From contig CAYQBG010000004.1 in the NCBI GenBank assembly GCA_964415675.1, positions 62,001-126,000 of the forward strand: a stretch of 64,000 bases of DNA, read 5' to 3'. Of this stretch, positions 52,366 to 61,275 are shown piece by piece. Both the position numbers and the translations under genes were made by a program. Position 1 is the stretch's first letter. Every line of letters starts with the position of its first letter. The notes below the pieces were generated by a model that had not been told where the DNA came from, searched no databases, and was given only the letters and a program-made list of their open reading frames with translations. Source of the DNA: UBA5336 sp964415675. Its GTDB lineage: Bacteria > Pseudomonadota > Alphaproteobacteria > Caulobacterales > Hyphomonadaceae.

Positions 52366-53697
52366 ATGCGTCGCCGTTCGACTTGCGGCTTGATTTCCGA
52401 AGACACTCCAGAGCGTTTCAAGGTGAAAATTGCGATTATCGGCGGCGGGCCGGCAGGTCTCTCACTCGCATATCTTCTCAAATCATTTCCTGAGCTGACG
52501 GTCACTGTCTTCGAGGCGGGGGACCGTGTCGGCGGGAAATCCTTCACCTACCAGCGCGATGGCTCTGCGTTTGAGATGGGCACCTGTTACGCCACGCGCG
52601 GGGATCGCCTTGCCCGCCGATGGATGCGCGATCTTGGGATTAAGCGAAAACGCCTGGGTGAAGCGACATTCGAAGGCACGGAATTCTACGACTTCGCCAA
52701 ACAGGCGCCAGGAGCCAGCCTGCCGATACAGGGATTACGCTACCTGAGGGCTCGCGCGCGACTGCTCGCCCGGCTCAGCCGCAACCCGGACGATCAGCAA
52801 GCGCTTGATGAGGCCGCCATGCCAGCCGCCGACTGGCTTCGGGCGCGTTCATTGTTCAAGATGGAGCGGTTGTTTTATCGCGGCATGACGACGATGGGAT
52901 ATGGCCAGCCCTCAGAGGTCGCCATTCTGCAGGCACTGCGCTGGATTGATCGCCCGTTGATCGTGACCGGCCTTCTGAACGATCTTGTCATGCCCTTGGA
53001 GGGGTGGAGCGAGTTCTGGCGCAGGCTCGCCGAGCGGCTCGATGTCCGTCTGGAGCATCACATATCGTCCGTTTATCGCGACAAGGACGGTGTCGATATC
53101 GGTTGGGGCCATGGGTCCGAACGATTCGACCATGTCGTCAGTGCCATCCCGCTTGACGATTTCGTTCGGCTCTGCGTCAAACCGACCGAAGGGGAAGAAC
53201 GGGTTTGCTCCGCAATCAGCTGGAACCGGTTTGCAACGACTCTTGTCGCTGCCGATGACTGGTTCACCCGCGAATCGGCGCGCAGTTTCGCGGACGGTAT
53301 CCTGCCCGGCGCGATGCCCGGTCGGCTGCTGTCCGCTCGCTTTGAAGCGGATGAACCCGAACTCGGCGGACGGCTCTATATGCTGAACCAGTTGTCGGGG
53401 GAATACACCGGCCGCGAATTGACCGAGATAGCCGCCCGTGACATCGAGAAAGACGGGGGCCGAATGACATCAGTCATCTATCAGAAGCTATGGAAATACC
53501 ACGCATTCTATGATCCCGAGGCCATTCGCAACGGATTGTTGCGCCGCCTGGAAGAGATGCAAGGCGCCGCGCGAACTTTTTATACGGGTGCCGTTTTCTC
53601 ACACGAGGCGGTCTCCAAAATCACTGAATTCAATCGTGGCCTCGCCAGGCAGATCGCAGCAACTGCGCGCGGCAAGCGGCAACGGCCAACCCCATGA
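52366..53697 (+). CDS. FAD-dependent amine-oxidase-type oxidoreductase
   Basis: About 443 residues from the ATG at 52366; a GTG at 52423, which opens directly at the FAD fold, is also plausible. The dinucleotide motif IAIIGGGPAGLSLAYLL and the GG motif DRVGGKSFTYQ identify the flavin amine oxidase/phytoene desaturase superfamily. A TTGACA at 52326 could be its -35 element. No ribosome-binding site is strong. It overlaps a hotdog thioesterase gene, so the pair may work on a lipid or acyl substrate. The substrate is unknown. Confidence 0.82.
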   Translation: MRRRSTCGLISEDTPERFKVKIAIIGGGPAGLSLAYLLKSFPELTVTVFEAGDRVGGKSFTYQRDGSAFEMGTCYATRGDRLARRWMRDLGIKRKRLGEATFEGTEFYDFAKQAPGASLPIQGLRYLRARARLLARLSRNPDDQQALDEAAMPAADWLRARSLFKMERLFYRGMTTMGYGQPSEVAILQALRWIDRPLIVTGLLNDLVMPLEGWSEFWRRLAERLDVRLEHHISSVYRDKDGVDIGWGHGSERFDHVVSAIPLDDFVRLCVKPTEGEERVCSAISWNRFATTLVAADDWFTRESARSFADGILPGAMPGRLLSARFEADEPELGGRLYMLNQLSGEYTGRELTEIAARDIEKDGGRMTSVIYQKLWKYHAFYDPEAIRNGLLRRLEEMQGAARTFYTGAVFSHEAVSKITEFNRGLARQIAATARGKRQRPTP

Positions 53698-54257
53698 ATC
53701 TCTTCCTGCGGCTCATCGCACTTCTGATCCGGAACCGGTTTTTCTGCGGCCCCGCCGGCTATCTTGAGCCGACACGCCTGTCATACCGGGTCTGGATCAC
53801 CGACCAGGATGCCTTCCAGCACATGAACAACGGGCGTTACCTGTCTATCACGGACCTGTCCGTCATCGACCATCTGATGCGTTCGGGCATTCTCGGCCAT
53901 GTCCGGCGCGCGGGCATGATGCCCGTCGTTGTCTACAAGGATATCGCCATATTCAAGATGCTGCGCTTCCCGCAGAAATATGACGTCGAGACCCACTTGC
54001 TCGGCTGGACCGGCCCTTATGCCTGTTATCGCCACCGTTTCCTGCAGGGCGAGAAGCTGTGCGCTGAGTCGCGCGCCATCGGGCGGATCGTCGGCGGCAA
54101 GAAAGGCGAACGCCCGACAATGGAGGGGCTCAAATCGCGGTTCGGCCTCGACGATGTTCCGGAAAGCCCGCCCCTGCCCGAAGCCTATCTCCAGGCCATC
54201 GAACGACTCGAAGCCGAACGCGCCAGGCGGGGCGGCCAGGGAAACAGCGAGGCATAA
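53694..54257 (+). CDS. Hotdog-fold acyl-CoA thioesterase family protein
   Basis: The 187-residue protein has an N-terminal hydrophobic segment and a 4HBT/THEM6-like hotdog domain (WITDQDAFQHMNNGRYLSITDL, with Asp and the following HMNNGRY). It probably hydrolyses an acyl-CoA or acyl-carrier thioester near the membrane. The start overlaps the stop of the flavoprotein gene (ATGA), so the two are coupled. Confidence 0.85.
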   Translation: MNLFLRLIALLIRNRFFCGPAGYLEPTRLSYRVWITDQDAFQHMNNGRYLSITDLSVIDHLMRSGILGHVRRAGMMPVVVYKDIAIFKMLRFPQKYDVETHLLGWTGPYACYRHRFLQGEKLCAESRAIGRIVGGKKGERPTMEGLKSRFGLDDVPESPPLPEAYLQAIERLEAERARRGGQGNSEA

Positions 54258-54348
54258 GCTCAAATACTCAACCTATAATCGATTTTTTGTTTGTCTCTGT
54301 CCGAAATTCGAATAATATTCGCCCTTGGGTTGTATTACAGGGGTTGTA

Positions 54349-54603
54349 ATGACATTGCCGGACAGGATCCGTTTTCATGCACATACGCTGCGTTCGAGCC
54401 TTGATGTTCTGATCAGAGCCGCGGGCCAGCCATCATCTGCCGATGACAATGATGCGGCCTTTCTCCGGGCGGAGATTCCTCTCGCCATGGAGGATGCCAC
54501 AGAGGCCCTGGCGGCGCTTGAATCGATTGCCAACACTCTGCCGGTGGCAGAGACAACCCTGCCAGCATCCGAGCAGGATTACCCCAAGGTCCGGCGCGGC
54601 TGA
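54349..54603 (+). CDS. Small hypothetical protein
   Basis: The protein has 84 residues from the ATG at 54349, with CAGGGG upstream. It is soluble and helical, with an acidic middle (SSADDNDAAFLRAEIPLAMEDATEAL). No family is recognised. A strong hairpin follows, so it forms a separate single-gene unit after an AT-rich leader (54258-54348). Confidence 0.5.
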   Translation: MTLPDRIRFHAHTLRSSLDVLIRAAGQPSSADDNDAAFLRAEIPLAMEDATEALAALESIANTLPVAETTLPASEQDYPKVRRG

Positions 54604-54628
54604 ACCTCACGTCACCGTAGAGACAAGA

Positions 54629-54661
54629 AAGCCCCCCCGGCACACTCCGGCCGGGGGGCTT
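54629..54661. terminator. Bidirectional terminator between the small gene and hppA
   Basis: AAGCCCCCCCGG pairs with CCGGGGGGCTT (11 bp, one bulged C) across a 10-nt loop. Ts flank it on one side and As on the other, between convergent genes. Confidence 0.8.
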
Positions 54662-54695
54662 GATCTGTCTCGAAAGACATGAGGCATGGCGTGTC

Positions 54696-56852
54696 CTACA
54701 TCGCCAGGACCGCCAGCATCAGCAACGCGACGATATTGGTGATCTTGATCATCGGATTCACCGCCGGGCCGGACGTGTCCTTGTAAGGATCACCCACCGT
54801 ATCGCCAGTGACGGCGGCCTTGTGGGCCTCCGAACCCTTGCCGCCATGATGGCCGTCCTCGATATATTTCTTGGCATTGTCCCAGGCCCCGCCGCCTGAT
54901 GTCATCGAAATGGCGATGAACAGGCCGGTGACGATCACGCCGAGCAACATGGCGCCCACTGCAGCCAGACCCGCTGCCACACCGCCAATCAGCCAGATAA
55001 CAAGGAACAGGACCACAGGCGAGAGCACCGGCAGGAGCGATGGCACCATCATCTCCTTGATCGCCGCCTTGGTCAGCATGTCCACCGCGCGACCATAATC
55101 GGGCTTGGAGGTGCCCTCCATGATGCCCGGATCGGCGGCAAACTGGCGGCGCACTTCCTCGACCACGGCCTGCGCGGCGCGCCCGACAGCCATCATCGAC
55201 ATGCCGCTGAACAGATTCGGCAGGAGGCCGCCGAACAACAGACCGATCACGACATAGGGGTTGGACAGCGAGAAATTAACATCCACCCCGGCCAGGAGTC
55301 CTTCCGATTGGGCTGCAAAATATTTCAGGTCCTCGGTATAAGCGGCGAACAGCACAAGGGCGCCAAGGCCGGCCGAACCAATGGCATAGCCCTTTGTCAC
55401 CGCCTTGGTCGTATTGCCGACAGCATCCAGCATGTCCGTGGTGTCGCGCACATCGGAGGGCAGCTCGGCCATCTCCGCGATCCCCCCGGCATTGTCCGTC
55501 ACCGGCCCGAATGCGTCGAGGGCGACAATGATCCCGGCCAGCGCCAGCATCGCCGTGGTCGCAATCGCAATGCCGAACAGTCCGGCCAGATTATAGGTCA
55601 GGATGATACCGGCAATGATGGTGAGCGCCGGCAGGGCGGTCGATTCCAGTGAGACCGCAAGGCCCTGGATGACATTCGTGCCATGCCCGGACTCCGAGGC
55701 CTTTGCCACGGAACGAACCGGGCGGAAATTCGTGCCCGTATAATATTCGGTGATCCAGACAATCAGGCCGGTCACGCCAAGCCCGGCCACCGCGCAGATA
55801 TACAGGCCAAGCCCGGTCACGGTCTTCTCGCTGCCATCACGCGCAAGCAGGCCGAGTGCGCCGCCGGCGCCCTCGAGCTCGCCAAACCCGTTGGGAAGGA
55901 CAAACTGGATGACGACCGCGATCAGAGCCAGCGAGATCACGCCCGTGGCCAGCAGGCCCTTGTAGAGCGCGCCCATGACGCTGGTCGATCCGGGGCTGAG
56001 GCGCACGAAGAATGTACCGATGATCGAAGCCGCGATGCAGACCGCACAAATGGCGAGCGGCAGCATCATGATCTCGTTTAGATAGCCAAGCCCGGCGAAA
56101 TAGATCGCGCCAAGCACCATGGTCGCCACGATCGTCACCGCATAGGTTTCGAAAAGGTCAGCGGCCATGCCCGCGCAGTCACCGACATTGTCGCCGACAT
56201 TGTCGGCAATCGTTGCGGCATTGCGCGGATCATCCTCGGGAATGCCGGCCTCGACCTTGCCGACCATGTCCCCGCCGACATCGGCGCCCTTGGTAAAGAT
56301 GCCGCCGCCAAGACGCGCGAAGATCGAGATCAGCGAAGCGCCAAAGCCCAGGGCGACCAGAGCATCCACGACATGACGGTCATTGGGATCATAGCCGACA
56401 ACGCCCACGAGAAGGCCATAATAAAGCACGATACCCAGCAGGGCGAGGCCCACCACGAGCATGCCTGTGATGGCGCCGGATTTGAAGGCAATGCCAAGGC
56501 CCGCCCCCAGGCTTTTGCGTGACGCTTCGGTCGTGCGCACATTCGCCCGCACAGAGACAAGCATGCCGATAAAGCCGGCTGCGCCGGAAAGGACCGCGCC
56601 GATCAGGAAGCCGAGCGGCACCTGCCAGCTGCGGAACAGGATGGCGAGGATGACCAGAACCACCACCCCGACAATCGCGATGGTTGTATATTGCCGGTTG
56701 AGGTAGGCGTTTGCGCCCTCCTGGATCGCTTTTGCTATCTCCTGCATGCGTTTGTCACCGGATGGTGCGCTGAGGATCGAATTGATCTGCAGCCAGCCAT
56801 AAATCACTGAGGCGAAGCCCGCCGTCAGCGCAATCCAATACCATAGGCCCAT
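54696..56852 (-). CDS. hppA: K+-independent H+-translocating pyrophosphatase
   Basis: The protein has 718 residues from the ATG at 56852, fixed by GGGAGGGC upstream; the longer frame is not used. About 16 membrane helices are present. The pyrophosphate site is EGANAYLNRQY followed by GGGIFTKGADVGGDMVGKVEAGIPEDDPRN. The ion-selectivity region reads GNTTKAVTKG: Lys in the fifth position marks the K+-independent class, in which K+-dependent enzymes have Ala. It couples pyrophosphate hydrolysis to proton pumping across the inner membrane. Confidence 0.96.
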   Translation of the reverse strand: MGLWYWIALTAGFASVIYGWLQINSILSAPSGDKRMQEIAKAIQEGANAYLNRQYTTIAIVGVVVLVILAILFRSWQVPLGFLIGAVLSGAAGFIGMLVSVRANVRTTEASRKSLGAGLGIAFKSGAITGMLVVGLALLGIVLYYGLLVGVVGYDPNDRHVVDALVALGFGASLISIFARLGGGIFTKGADVGGDMVGKVEAGIPEDDPRNAATIADNVGDNVGDCAGMAADLFETYAVTIVATMVLGAIYFAGLGYLNEIMMLPLAICAVCIAASIIGTFFVRLSPGSTSVMGALYKGLLATGVISLALIAVVIQFVLPNGFGELEGAGGALGLLARDGSEKTVTGLGLYICAVAGLGVTGLIVWITEYYTGTNFRPVRSVAKASESGHGTNVIQGLAVSLESTALPALTIIAGIILTYNLAGLFGIAIATTAMLALAGIIVALDAFGPVTDNAGGIAEMAELPSDVRDTTDMLDAVGNTTKAVTKGYAIGSAGLGALVLFAAYTEDLKYFAAQSEGLLAGVDVNFSLSNPYVVIGLLFGGLLPNLFSGMSMMAVGRAAQAVVEEVRRQFAADPGIMEGTSKPDYGRAVDMLTKAAIKEMMVPSLLPVLSPVVLFLVIWLIGGVAAGLAAVGAMLLGVIVTGLFIAISMTSGGGAWDNAKKYIEDGHHGGKGSEAHKAAVTGDTVGDPYKDTSGPAVNPMIKITNIVALLMLAVLAM

Positions 56853-56992
56853 AAAGCGCCCTCCCCTGGTTTCCCGTTTTGGCGACCCGGTCCGGATCAT
56901 TCCGGCCGGGCTTTTATTTATTGAGTTGTCACTGCCAAAGCGGCAAAGGTCAAGCAAGCTGCGTCGCGCCCGGCGCGAATGCTGAGGCCTTG

Positions 56993-57931
56993 TTATCCTT
57001 GATGTTCAAAGCTGAGCCGGGCGGGCAGGTCGATGGGCTCGCCGCCCTCGTACAGTTCAAGACCGCTGCCGGCGACCAGATCGCCGATTCGAGTCAGCGA
57101 AATGCCAGCGTCCAGCGCCTCGCTCACGATCCCGTCAAGACTCTCCGGCGGGACGCTCATCAGGATCTGATAGTCATCGCCCCCGCTCGCCATGGCAAGA
57201 CGATGAGCCTGTGAGGCGCAGGGCACGGCAAAGGGAACCTCGCCAAGATCCAGCCGCGCCCCGCAACCGCTCGCTCCGGCCAGTTTCGCCAGGTCGCCCA
57301 GCAGCCCGTCTGAGATATCCATCGCCGCGCTGGCATGACGCGCGACAAGACCTGACGCATCAAGCGCAGGCAGGCGCGGCACGCGATAGGCCTGCAAGAA
57401 TTCGGGGGCGTCGATATCCCCCTTCGCCGCGCGAAGGCCCTGCCAGCCGGCCCCGATCACGCCCGTCACGAAGATCGCGTCGCCCGCCTGTCCGCCCGAG
57501 CGGCGTACAGGTCCATCGCCCAGACAGGTGCCGAGCAAGGTCAGCGACGCGACGAGCGGACCGTCCGTGCTGGTCGTGTCGCCGCCAATCAGGGATATGC
57601 CAAACGTCGCCATGTCTTCTGCCAGACCCGTCGCAAAGCTGGCAATATCGGCTTCATCGCGATTGCGCGGCCAGACCAGCGAGAGCAGCGCCTCGCCCGG
57701 GCGCGCGCCCTTGGCAAGAATGTCGGAGACATTCACCCGCACCAGCTTCTTCGCGACCGTATCGAGCCGGTCGCTGGCGAGGAAATGCACACCCTCGACA
57801 ATCGTGTCCGTAGTGGCGACCTGAACCCCCGTGGCCGGTGCAAGCTCGGCCACATCATCGGAAAGGCCAGCCGCCCCCGGAGAGGTGACGAGCGGCGCGA
57901 AATAGCGGCGGATAAGGTCGAATTCTCGCAT
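56993..57931 (-). CDS. thiL: Thiamine-monophosphate kinase
   Basis: The 312-residue enzyme of the PurM-like ATP-grasp-related superfamily makes thiamine diphosphate. The N-terminal VATTDTIVEGVHF, VRVNVSDILAKGA, LIGGDTTSTDG and the later MDISDGLLGDL carry the Mg and ATP sites. It starts at the first codon of a frame beginning MREFDLIRRYFAPL. nusB, its usual partner, is not adjacent here. Confidence 0.93.
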   Translation of the reverse strand: MREFDLIRRYFAPLVTSPGAAGLSDDVAELAPATGVQVATTDTIVEGVHFLASDRLDTVAKKLVRVNVSDILAKGARPGEALLSLVWPRNRDEADIASFATGLAEDMATFGISLIGGDTTSTDGPLVASLTLLGTCLGDGPVRRSGGQAGDAIFVTGVIGAGWQGLRAAKGDIDAPEFLQAYRVPRLPALDASGLVARHASAAMDISDGLLGDLAKLAGASGCGARLDLGEVPFAVPCASQAHRLAMASGGDDYQILMSVPPESLDGIVSEALDAGISLTRIGDLVAGSGLELYEGGEPIDLPARLSFEHQG

Positions 57932-58000
57932 CGCGCCAGCCTAGCGCACATTTGGCGCGGGGAAAGCGGTTCCCCATCCGGCACGTTTACTCCCCATCTG

Positions 58001-58096
58001 GCTCATCCTGAGCGAAGGCGAAGGACGAGCCTGATCCGAAAGGCTTGGATAAGATGCGAGGAAGGCGCTCGTCCTTCGCCTTCGCTCAGGGTGAGC
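58001..58096. repeat. REP-like long palindrome
   Basis: Two 30-bp arms (58001-58030 and 58067-58096) are inverted copies with one mismatch, separated by 36 bases that contain a smaller inverted pair. The core CTGAGCGAAGGCGAAGG is a familiar dispersed intergenic palindrome in several alphaproteobacteria. It lies in the thiL upstream gap and may be mobile (REP/MITE-like). Confidence 0.8.
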
Positions 58097-58205
58097 GCCG
58101 TTATACGCATGGCACTTCCGACCCGATCAAGACCAGCCAATGGACCGGCAAAGTCACACATCCGGCACAACAGGGTCGAGCGTGCTGATCATGACCGCGC
58201 AGACC

Positions 58206-59054
58206 CTAGAAGCCGATCTCGACGCCCTCAAATTCCGGCAGCTTCAGGATGATGACAAGGTCGCGCAGTTCCTGGCGCGCGGCGACATGGCTCATCGTGA
58301 AGGAGATGTTCGAGCCCTTCTCGGTCAGGTCGAGCAGGGTCAGCCCCGCCGGGAACAGCTCGCGATAGATCACGCGCTCCGACAGGCCCGGCGCCATGCG
58401 GAAACCGATCCGCCGCGCCAGATTGTTCAGCGCCTCGCCGACCTTCTGCTTGTTGCGCGCTTCCAGCGGCGACATCCGGTTGCGCATCACCACCCAGTCA
58501 ATCGGCCGGCGGCTATCCTGCGCCTTTTTCTTGCGGCAATTCCAGATCATCTCTGAATAGAAGCTGGGCCGGATGACTTCCAGCGTCTGCGGATTGACAT
58601 CGCCGAGCAGGTCGAAATCCACGAAACTGTCATTCAGCGGCGTGATCAGCGTGTCGGCATGCACATGTGCCAGGCGCGAGAGGAATGTGTCCCCGCCCGG
58701 CGCGTCGATCACGACGAAATCGCAGCTCTGCTGGAGCCGGGTCAGCGTGCTTTCGAGCCGGCTGGCTTCCTCCGCCTCCGCCGCGTCGAGATCGCGCAGG
58801 TCGCTGGCGTCCACCCGAATGATTTCGGGCATGGGCAGCTTTGAGCCGGAAGACTGGATCCAGCGCACACGGTTTTCTAGATAGCGTGTCAGCGTTCGCT
58901 GGCGCACATCGAGATCAATCACGCCGACTCGCTTGCCCATGCGCATCAGCGCGACGGTGAGATGCATGGCGACGGTCGATTTTCCCGCGCCACCCTTTTC
59001 ATTGCCGACCACGAGCACACGGCCGGGCCGCGAGCGATCGCCACCCTGCTCCAT
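58206..59054 (-). CDS. mipZ: MipZ division-plane positioning ATPase
   Basis: The protein has 282 residues from the ATG at 59054, chosen because GAGGAA lies just upstream; another ATG is 12 codons earlier. It is a ParA-family ATPase with deviant Walker A NEKGGAGKST, GVIDLDVRQRTLTRYLENR and VIDAPGG. The later segment SFVDFDLLGDVNPQT is MipZ-specific. In Caulobacter, MipZ forms a gradient from ParB at the poles and inhibits FtsZ. A small helical gene precedes it on the same strand. Confidence 0.93.
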   Translation of the reverse strand: MEQGGDRSRPGRVLVVGNEKGGAGKSTVAMHLTVALMRMGKRVGVIDLDVRQRTLTRYLENRVRWIQSSGSKLPMPEIIRVDASDLRDLDAAEAEEASRLESTLTRLQQSCDFVVIDAPGGDTFLSRLAHVHADTLITPLNDSFVDFDLLGDVNPQTLEVIRPSFYSEMIWNCRKKKAQDSRRPIDWVVMRNRMSPLEARNKQKVGEALNNLARRIGFRMAPGLSERVIYRELFPAGLTLLDLTEKGSNISFTMSHVAARQELRDLVIILKLPEFEGVEIGF

Positions 59055-59138
59055 GCTTTCCTCAATCGGACTGAACCCTTCGGCAGGCAAAGACTTCCCC
59101 TTACTGCGCCGGGCCAGCGCTGACTGAAATACCTGACA

Positions 59139-59618
59139 CTAAGCCGCGCGGGGCGGCTGCGCCCTGAGACCTTCAAGCGCGCTCCACCCGGTCCGCGGCT
59201 CATCATCCTCAAACAGGAAGGCCGCTTCGCCGGCAAGCGACTCCGGCACCGACGGCAATACCGCCATAGGCTCCCCGTCGAACAGGAGATCCTCGCTCCA
59301 GACCATATTGGGCAGGATCTCGTGTTCTGTGACCACCTCGATCGGGGCAACATTGGAGATGCTGCTGAGCAGCTGGCGAAGGCCTTCCAGCGCCTGGGAT
59401 GTGCGGTTCAGCTCACCCGACAGGGCCTGAACCTCCATCGCCAGTGGCGAAACACTTTCTTCGAAGAGCCAGTCATCGCCCGACACTCCGGAAAGACGCC
59501 CGTCGAACAAACGACGACGCGGCTTCGGATTCTCCGGGCGGACACGATCAGCGGACATGAACCGGACAACGGTCGAGACGGCGAGGCGCTTGAGAGCGTG
59601 AACGATGCGATAAGACAT
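59139..59618 (-). CDS. Hypothetical protein upstream of mipZ
   Basis: The 159-residue acidic protein has a basic amphipathic N-terminus (MSYRIVHALKRLAVSTVVRF) and a central helix (SPLAMEVQALSGELNRTSQALEGLRQLLSS). The acidic tail contains FLFEDDEPRTGWSALEGL. GGGGAGG upstream of the ATG makes the start secure. It ends 84 bases before mipZ on the same strand, so the two may be co-transcribed. No family is recognised; a link to cell division is a guess from position. Confidence 0.65.
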   Translation of the reverse strand: MSYRIVHALKRLAVSTVVRFMSADRVRPENPKPRRRLFDGRLSGVSGDDWLFEESVSPLAMEVQALSGELNRTSQALEGLRQLLSSISNVAPIEVVTEHEILPNMVWSEDLLFDGEPMAVLPSVPESLAGEAAFLFEDDEPRTGWSALEGLRAQPPRAA

Positions 59619-59683
59619 GTATGAAACCTCCCCGTTTCAGGTTAACAGCTGGTTTACGATACGCGATCAGACAGAAAATTCCA

Positions 59684-60553
59684 ATGCCTGAAAATCCCCT
59701 CCCGGTTGCGCGCTCCCGCGCTGAACTTTTCGCTGCGATTCGCAATTATCGCAACACAGGACACACGATCGGAATGGTTCCGACAATGGGGGCATTACAC
59801 AATGGTCACCTTTCCCTGATTGGGGAATCACGCGCCCGGGCCGACCGGACAGTCGCCAGCATCTATGTCAATCCGACCCAGTTCGCACCCGGCGAAGACT
59901 TCGATTCGTATCCCCGCGAGACCGAATCGGATCTCGCCAGGCTCGCAGCGGCGGGGTGCGATCTCGTTTATCTCCCGCGCGAGGAGGACATGTATCCGAC
60001 CGGATCGCTGACTGAGGTGCGCGTCAACGCCCTGTCCGACCTTCTCGATGGCCGCCACCGGCCGCATTTCTTCTATGGCGTGGCCACAGTGGTCGCGCGC
60101 CTGTTCGCGCAGGTGCGCCCCGATGTCGCCGTGTTCGGGGAAAAGGATTACCAGCAGTTGCAGATCATCCGTCGCATGGTCGCCGATCTTGGTTTCCCGA
60201 TCGAGATCATCGGCGCGCCAACCGTACGCGGGCCCGACGGGCTGGCCCATTCCTCGCGAAATGCCTATCTCAGCCCCGCCGAGCGCCAGCGCGCCGGGGC
60301 GCTGTTTGCCGCACTCCACCGCACCCGCATGCGAATCGCTGCCGGCGCGGCTGTCGGAGAATGCCTTGATGAAGCCCGCGCCCACCTGCAGGCCGCCGGC
60401 TGGGACGGGGTCGATTACATCTCGGCCGTCGATCCTGAAACGCTGGACGACCTGCCGGACGGCCCGCTGGAGAAACGGGACCGTATCCGGGTGCTCGGCG
60501 CCGGCCATGTCGGCAGGACGCGCCTGATTGACAATATGGGACCGCCCGTCTGA
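59684..60553 (+). CDS. panC: Pantothenate synthetase
   Basis: The protein has 289 residues from the ATG at 59684 (MPENPLPVARSRAEL). It joins pantoate and beta-alanine at the expense of ATP. The nucleotidyltransferase motif is MVPTMGALHNGHLSL; most relatives have HEGH, so the Asn is a small variation. FGEKDYQQLQIIRRM and the KMSKS-like DGLAHSSRNAYLSP region are complete. It is divergent from the gene upstream of mipZ. panB is not in the window. Confidence 0.95.
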   Translation: MPENPLPVARSRAELFAAIRNYRNTGHTIGMVPTMGALHNGHLSLIGESRARADRTVASIYVNPTQFAPGEDFDSYPRETESDLARLAAAGCDLVYLPREEDMYPTGSLTEVRVNALSDLLDGRHRPHFFYGVATVVARLFAQVRPDVAVFGEKDYQQLQIIRRMVADLGFPIEIIGAPTVRGPDGLAHSSRNAYLSPAERQRAGALFAALHRTRMRIAAGAAVGECLDEARAHLQAAGWDGVDYISAVDPETLDDLPDGPLEKRDRIRVLGAGHVGRTRLIDNMGPPV

Positions 60554-60560
60554 GCGACAC

Positions 60561-60974
60561 CTACCAGACCAGCGCCGCGCGCAGGGCCATGCCGAGATCG
60601 GCCGGAATATCCTGGCATCCGGCGCCGGCAAGATCGGGCGGAGCCTCGGAAGGCTTGAGGTAGCGCCAGCCCTGAAAGGGCTTTTTCGGCTGGGCCGCAG
60701 TCTCGATCAGTTCAGGATCGAACACCAGTTCGCAGGCCCGGCGCCCCGTGCCGTCCTCGATCTCGCGCACCTCCAGAATGCGCTGGCGCACCCGGATCGC
60801 CCGGCGGATCACCCAGTAGATCGATCCGCCATCGACCAGTTCGCCCGCGCGTTTCGGCATCATCCGCGTATGATGGACAGGGTTTGCCCGCGCACGCATC
60901 AGCCGTGCCTGCCAGTCCGCCAGATCGGCCACCTCATCGGCGCCGACGCAAAGTTTCACCAAGTGAATCGTCAT
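60561..60974 (-). CDS. DUF1489 family protein
   Basis: The 137-residue protein begins MTIHLVKLCVGADEVADLADWQ and has HHTRMMPKRAGELVDGGSIYWVIRR, which are DUF1489 features. The family is nearly confined to alphaproteobacteria and its function is unknown. It is convergent with panC, with 7 bases between the stops. Confidence 0.88.
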   Translation of the reverse strand: MTIHLVKLCVGADEVADLADWQARLMRARANPVHHTRMMPKRAGELVDGGSIYWVIRRAIRVRQRILEVREIEDGTGRRACELVFDPELIETAAQPKKPFQGWRYLKPSEAPPDLAGAGCQDIPADLGMALRAALVW

Positions 60975-61101
60975 CCACGACAGACTAGCCCGTTTCCGTC
61001 AAAGCCGGAACCGGTCCTCTTGCGCTTATGTGGGTCGGATAGTGCCGGCTTCTGAGCCAGGGCAGCGCAGTGGCCGCCGAACCGAGAGGTCAGGCTTGAA
61101 A

Positions 61102-61179
61102 TGGTCGGAACGGCAGGATTCGAACCTGCGACCCCCGGTCCCCCAGACCGGTGCGCTAACCGGGCTGCGCCACGTTCCG
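61102..61179 (-). tRNA. tRNA-Pro (anticodon GGG)
   Basis: The cloverleaf has acceptor CGGAACG paired with CGTTCCG, discriminator A and an encoded CCA. The anticodon stem CCGGT/ACCGG encloses CTGGGGG (anticodon GGG), and the T-arm contains GGTTCGAATCC. It lies just downstream of the merR-type gene, an arrangement common in this class. Confidence 0.97.
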
Positions 61180-61275
61180 ACCGAGCGGCGCTTATAATCT
61201 ATTTGTGGCTGAGAAGGCAAACCCTGTTTGAACGGATTTTCACACGGTTCAGAACTGGCGCGGACCGATCCCGGC

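Noticed and set aside
56880..56920. GC-rich inverted sequence with T-run between thiL and hppA
   Set aside because: The T-run is on the plus strand, where no gene ends; pairing is imperfect, so it was not called a terminator.
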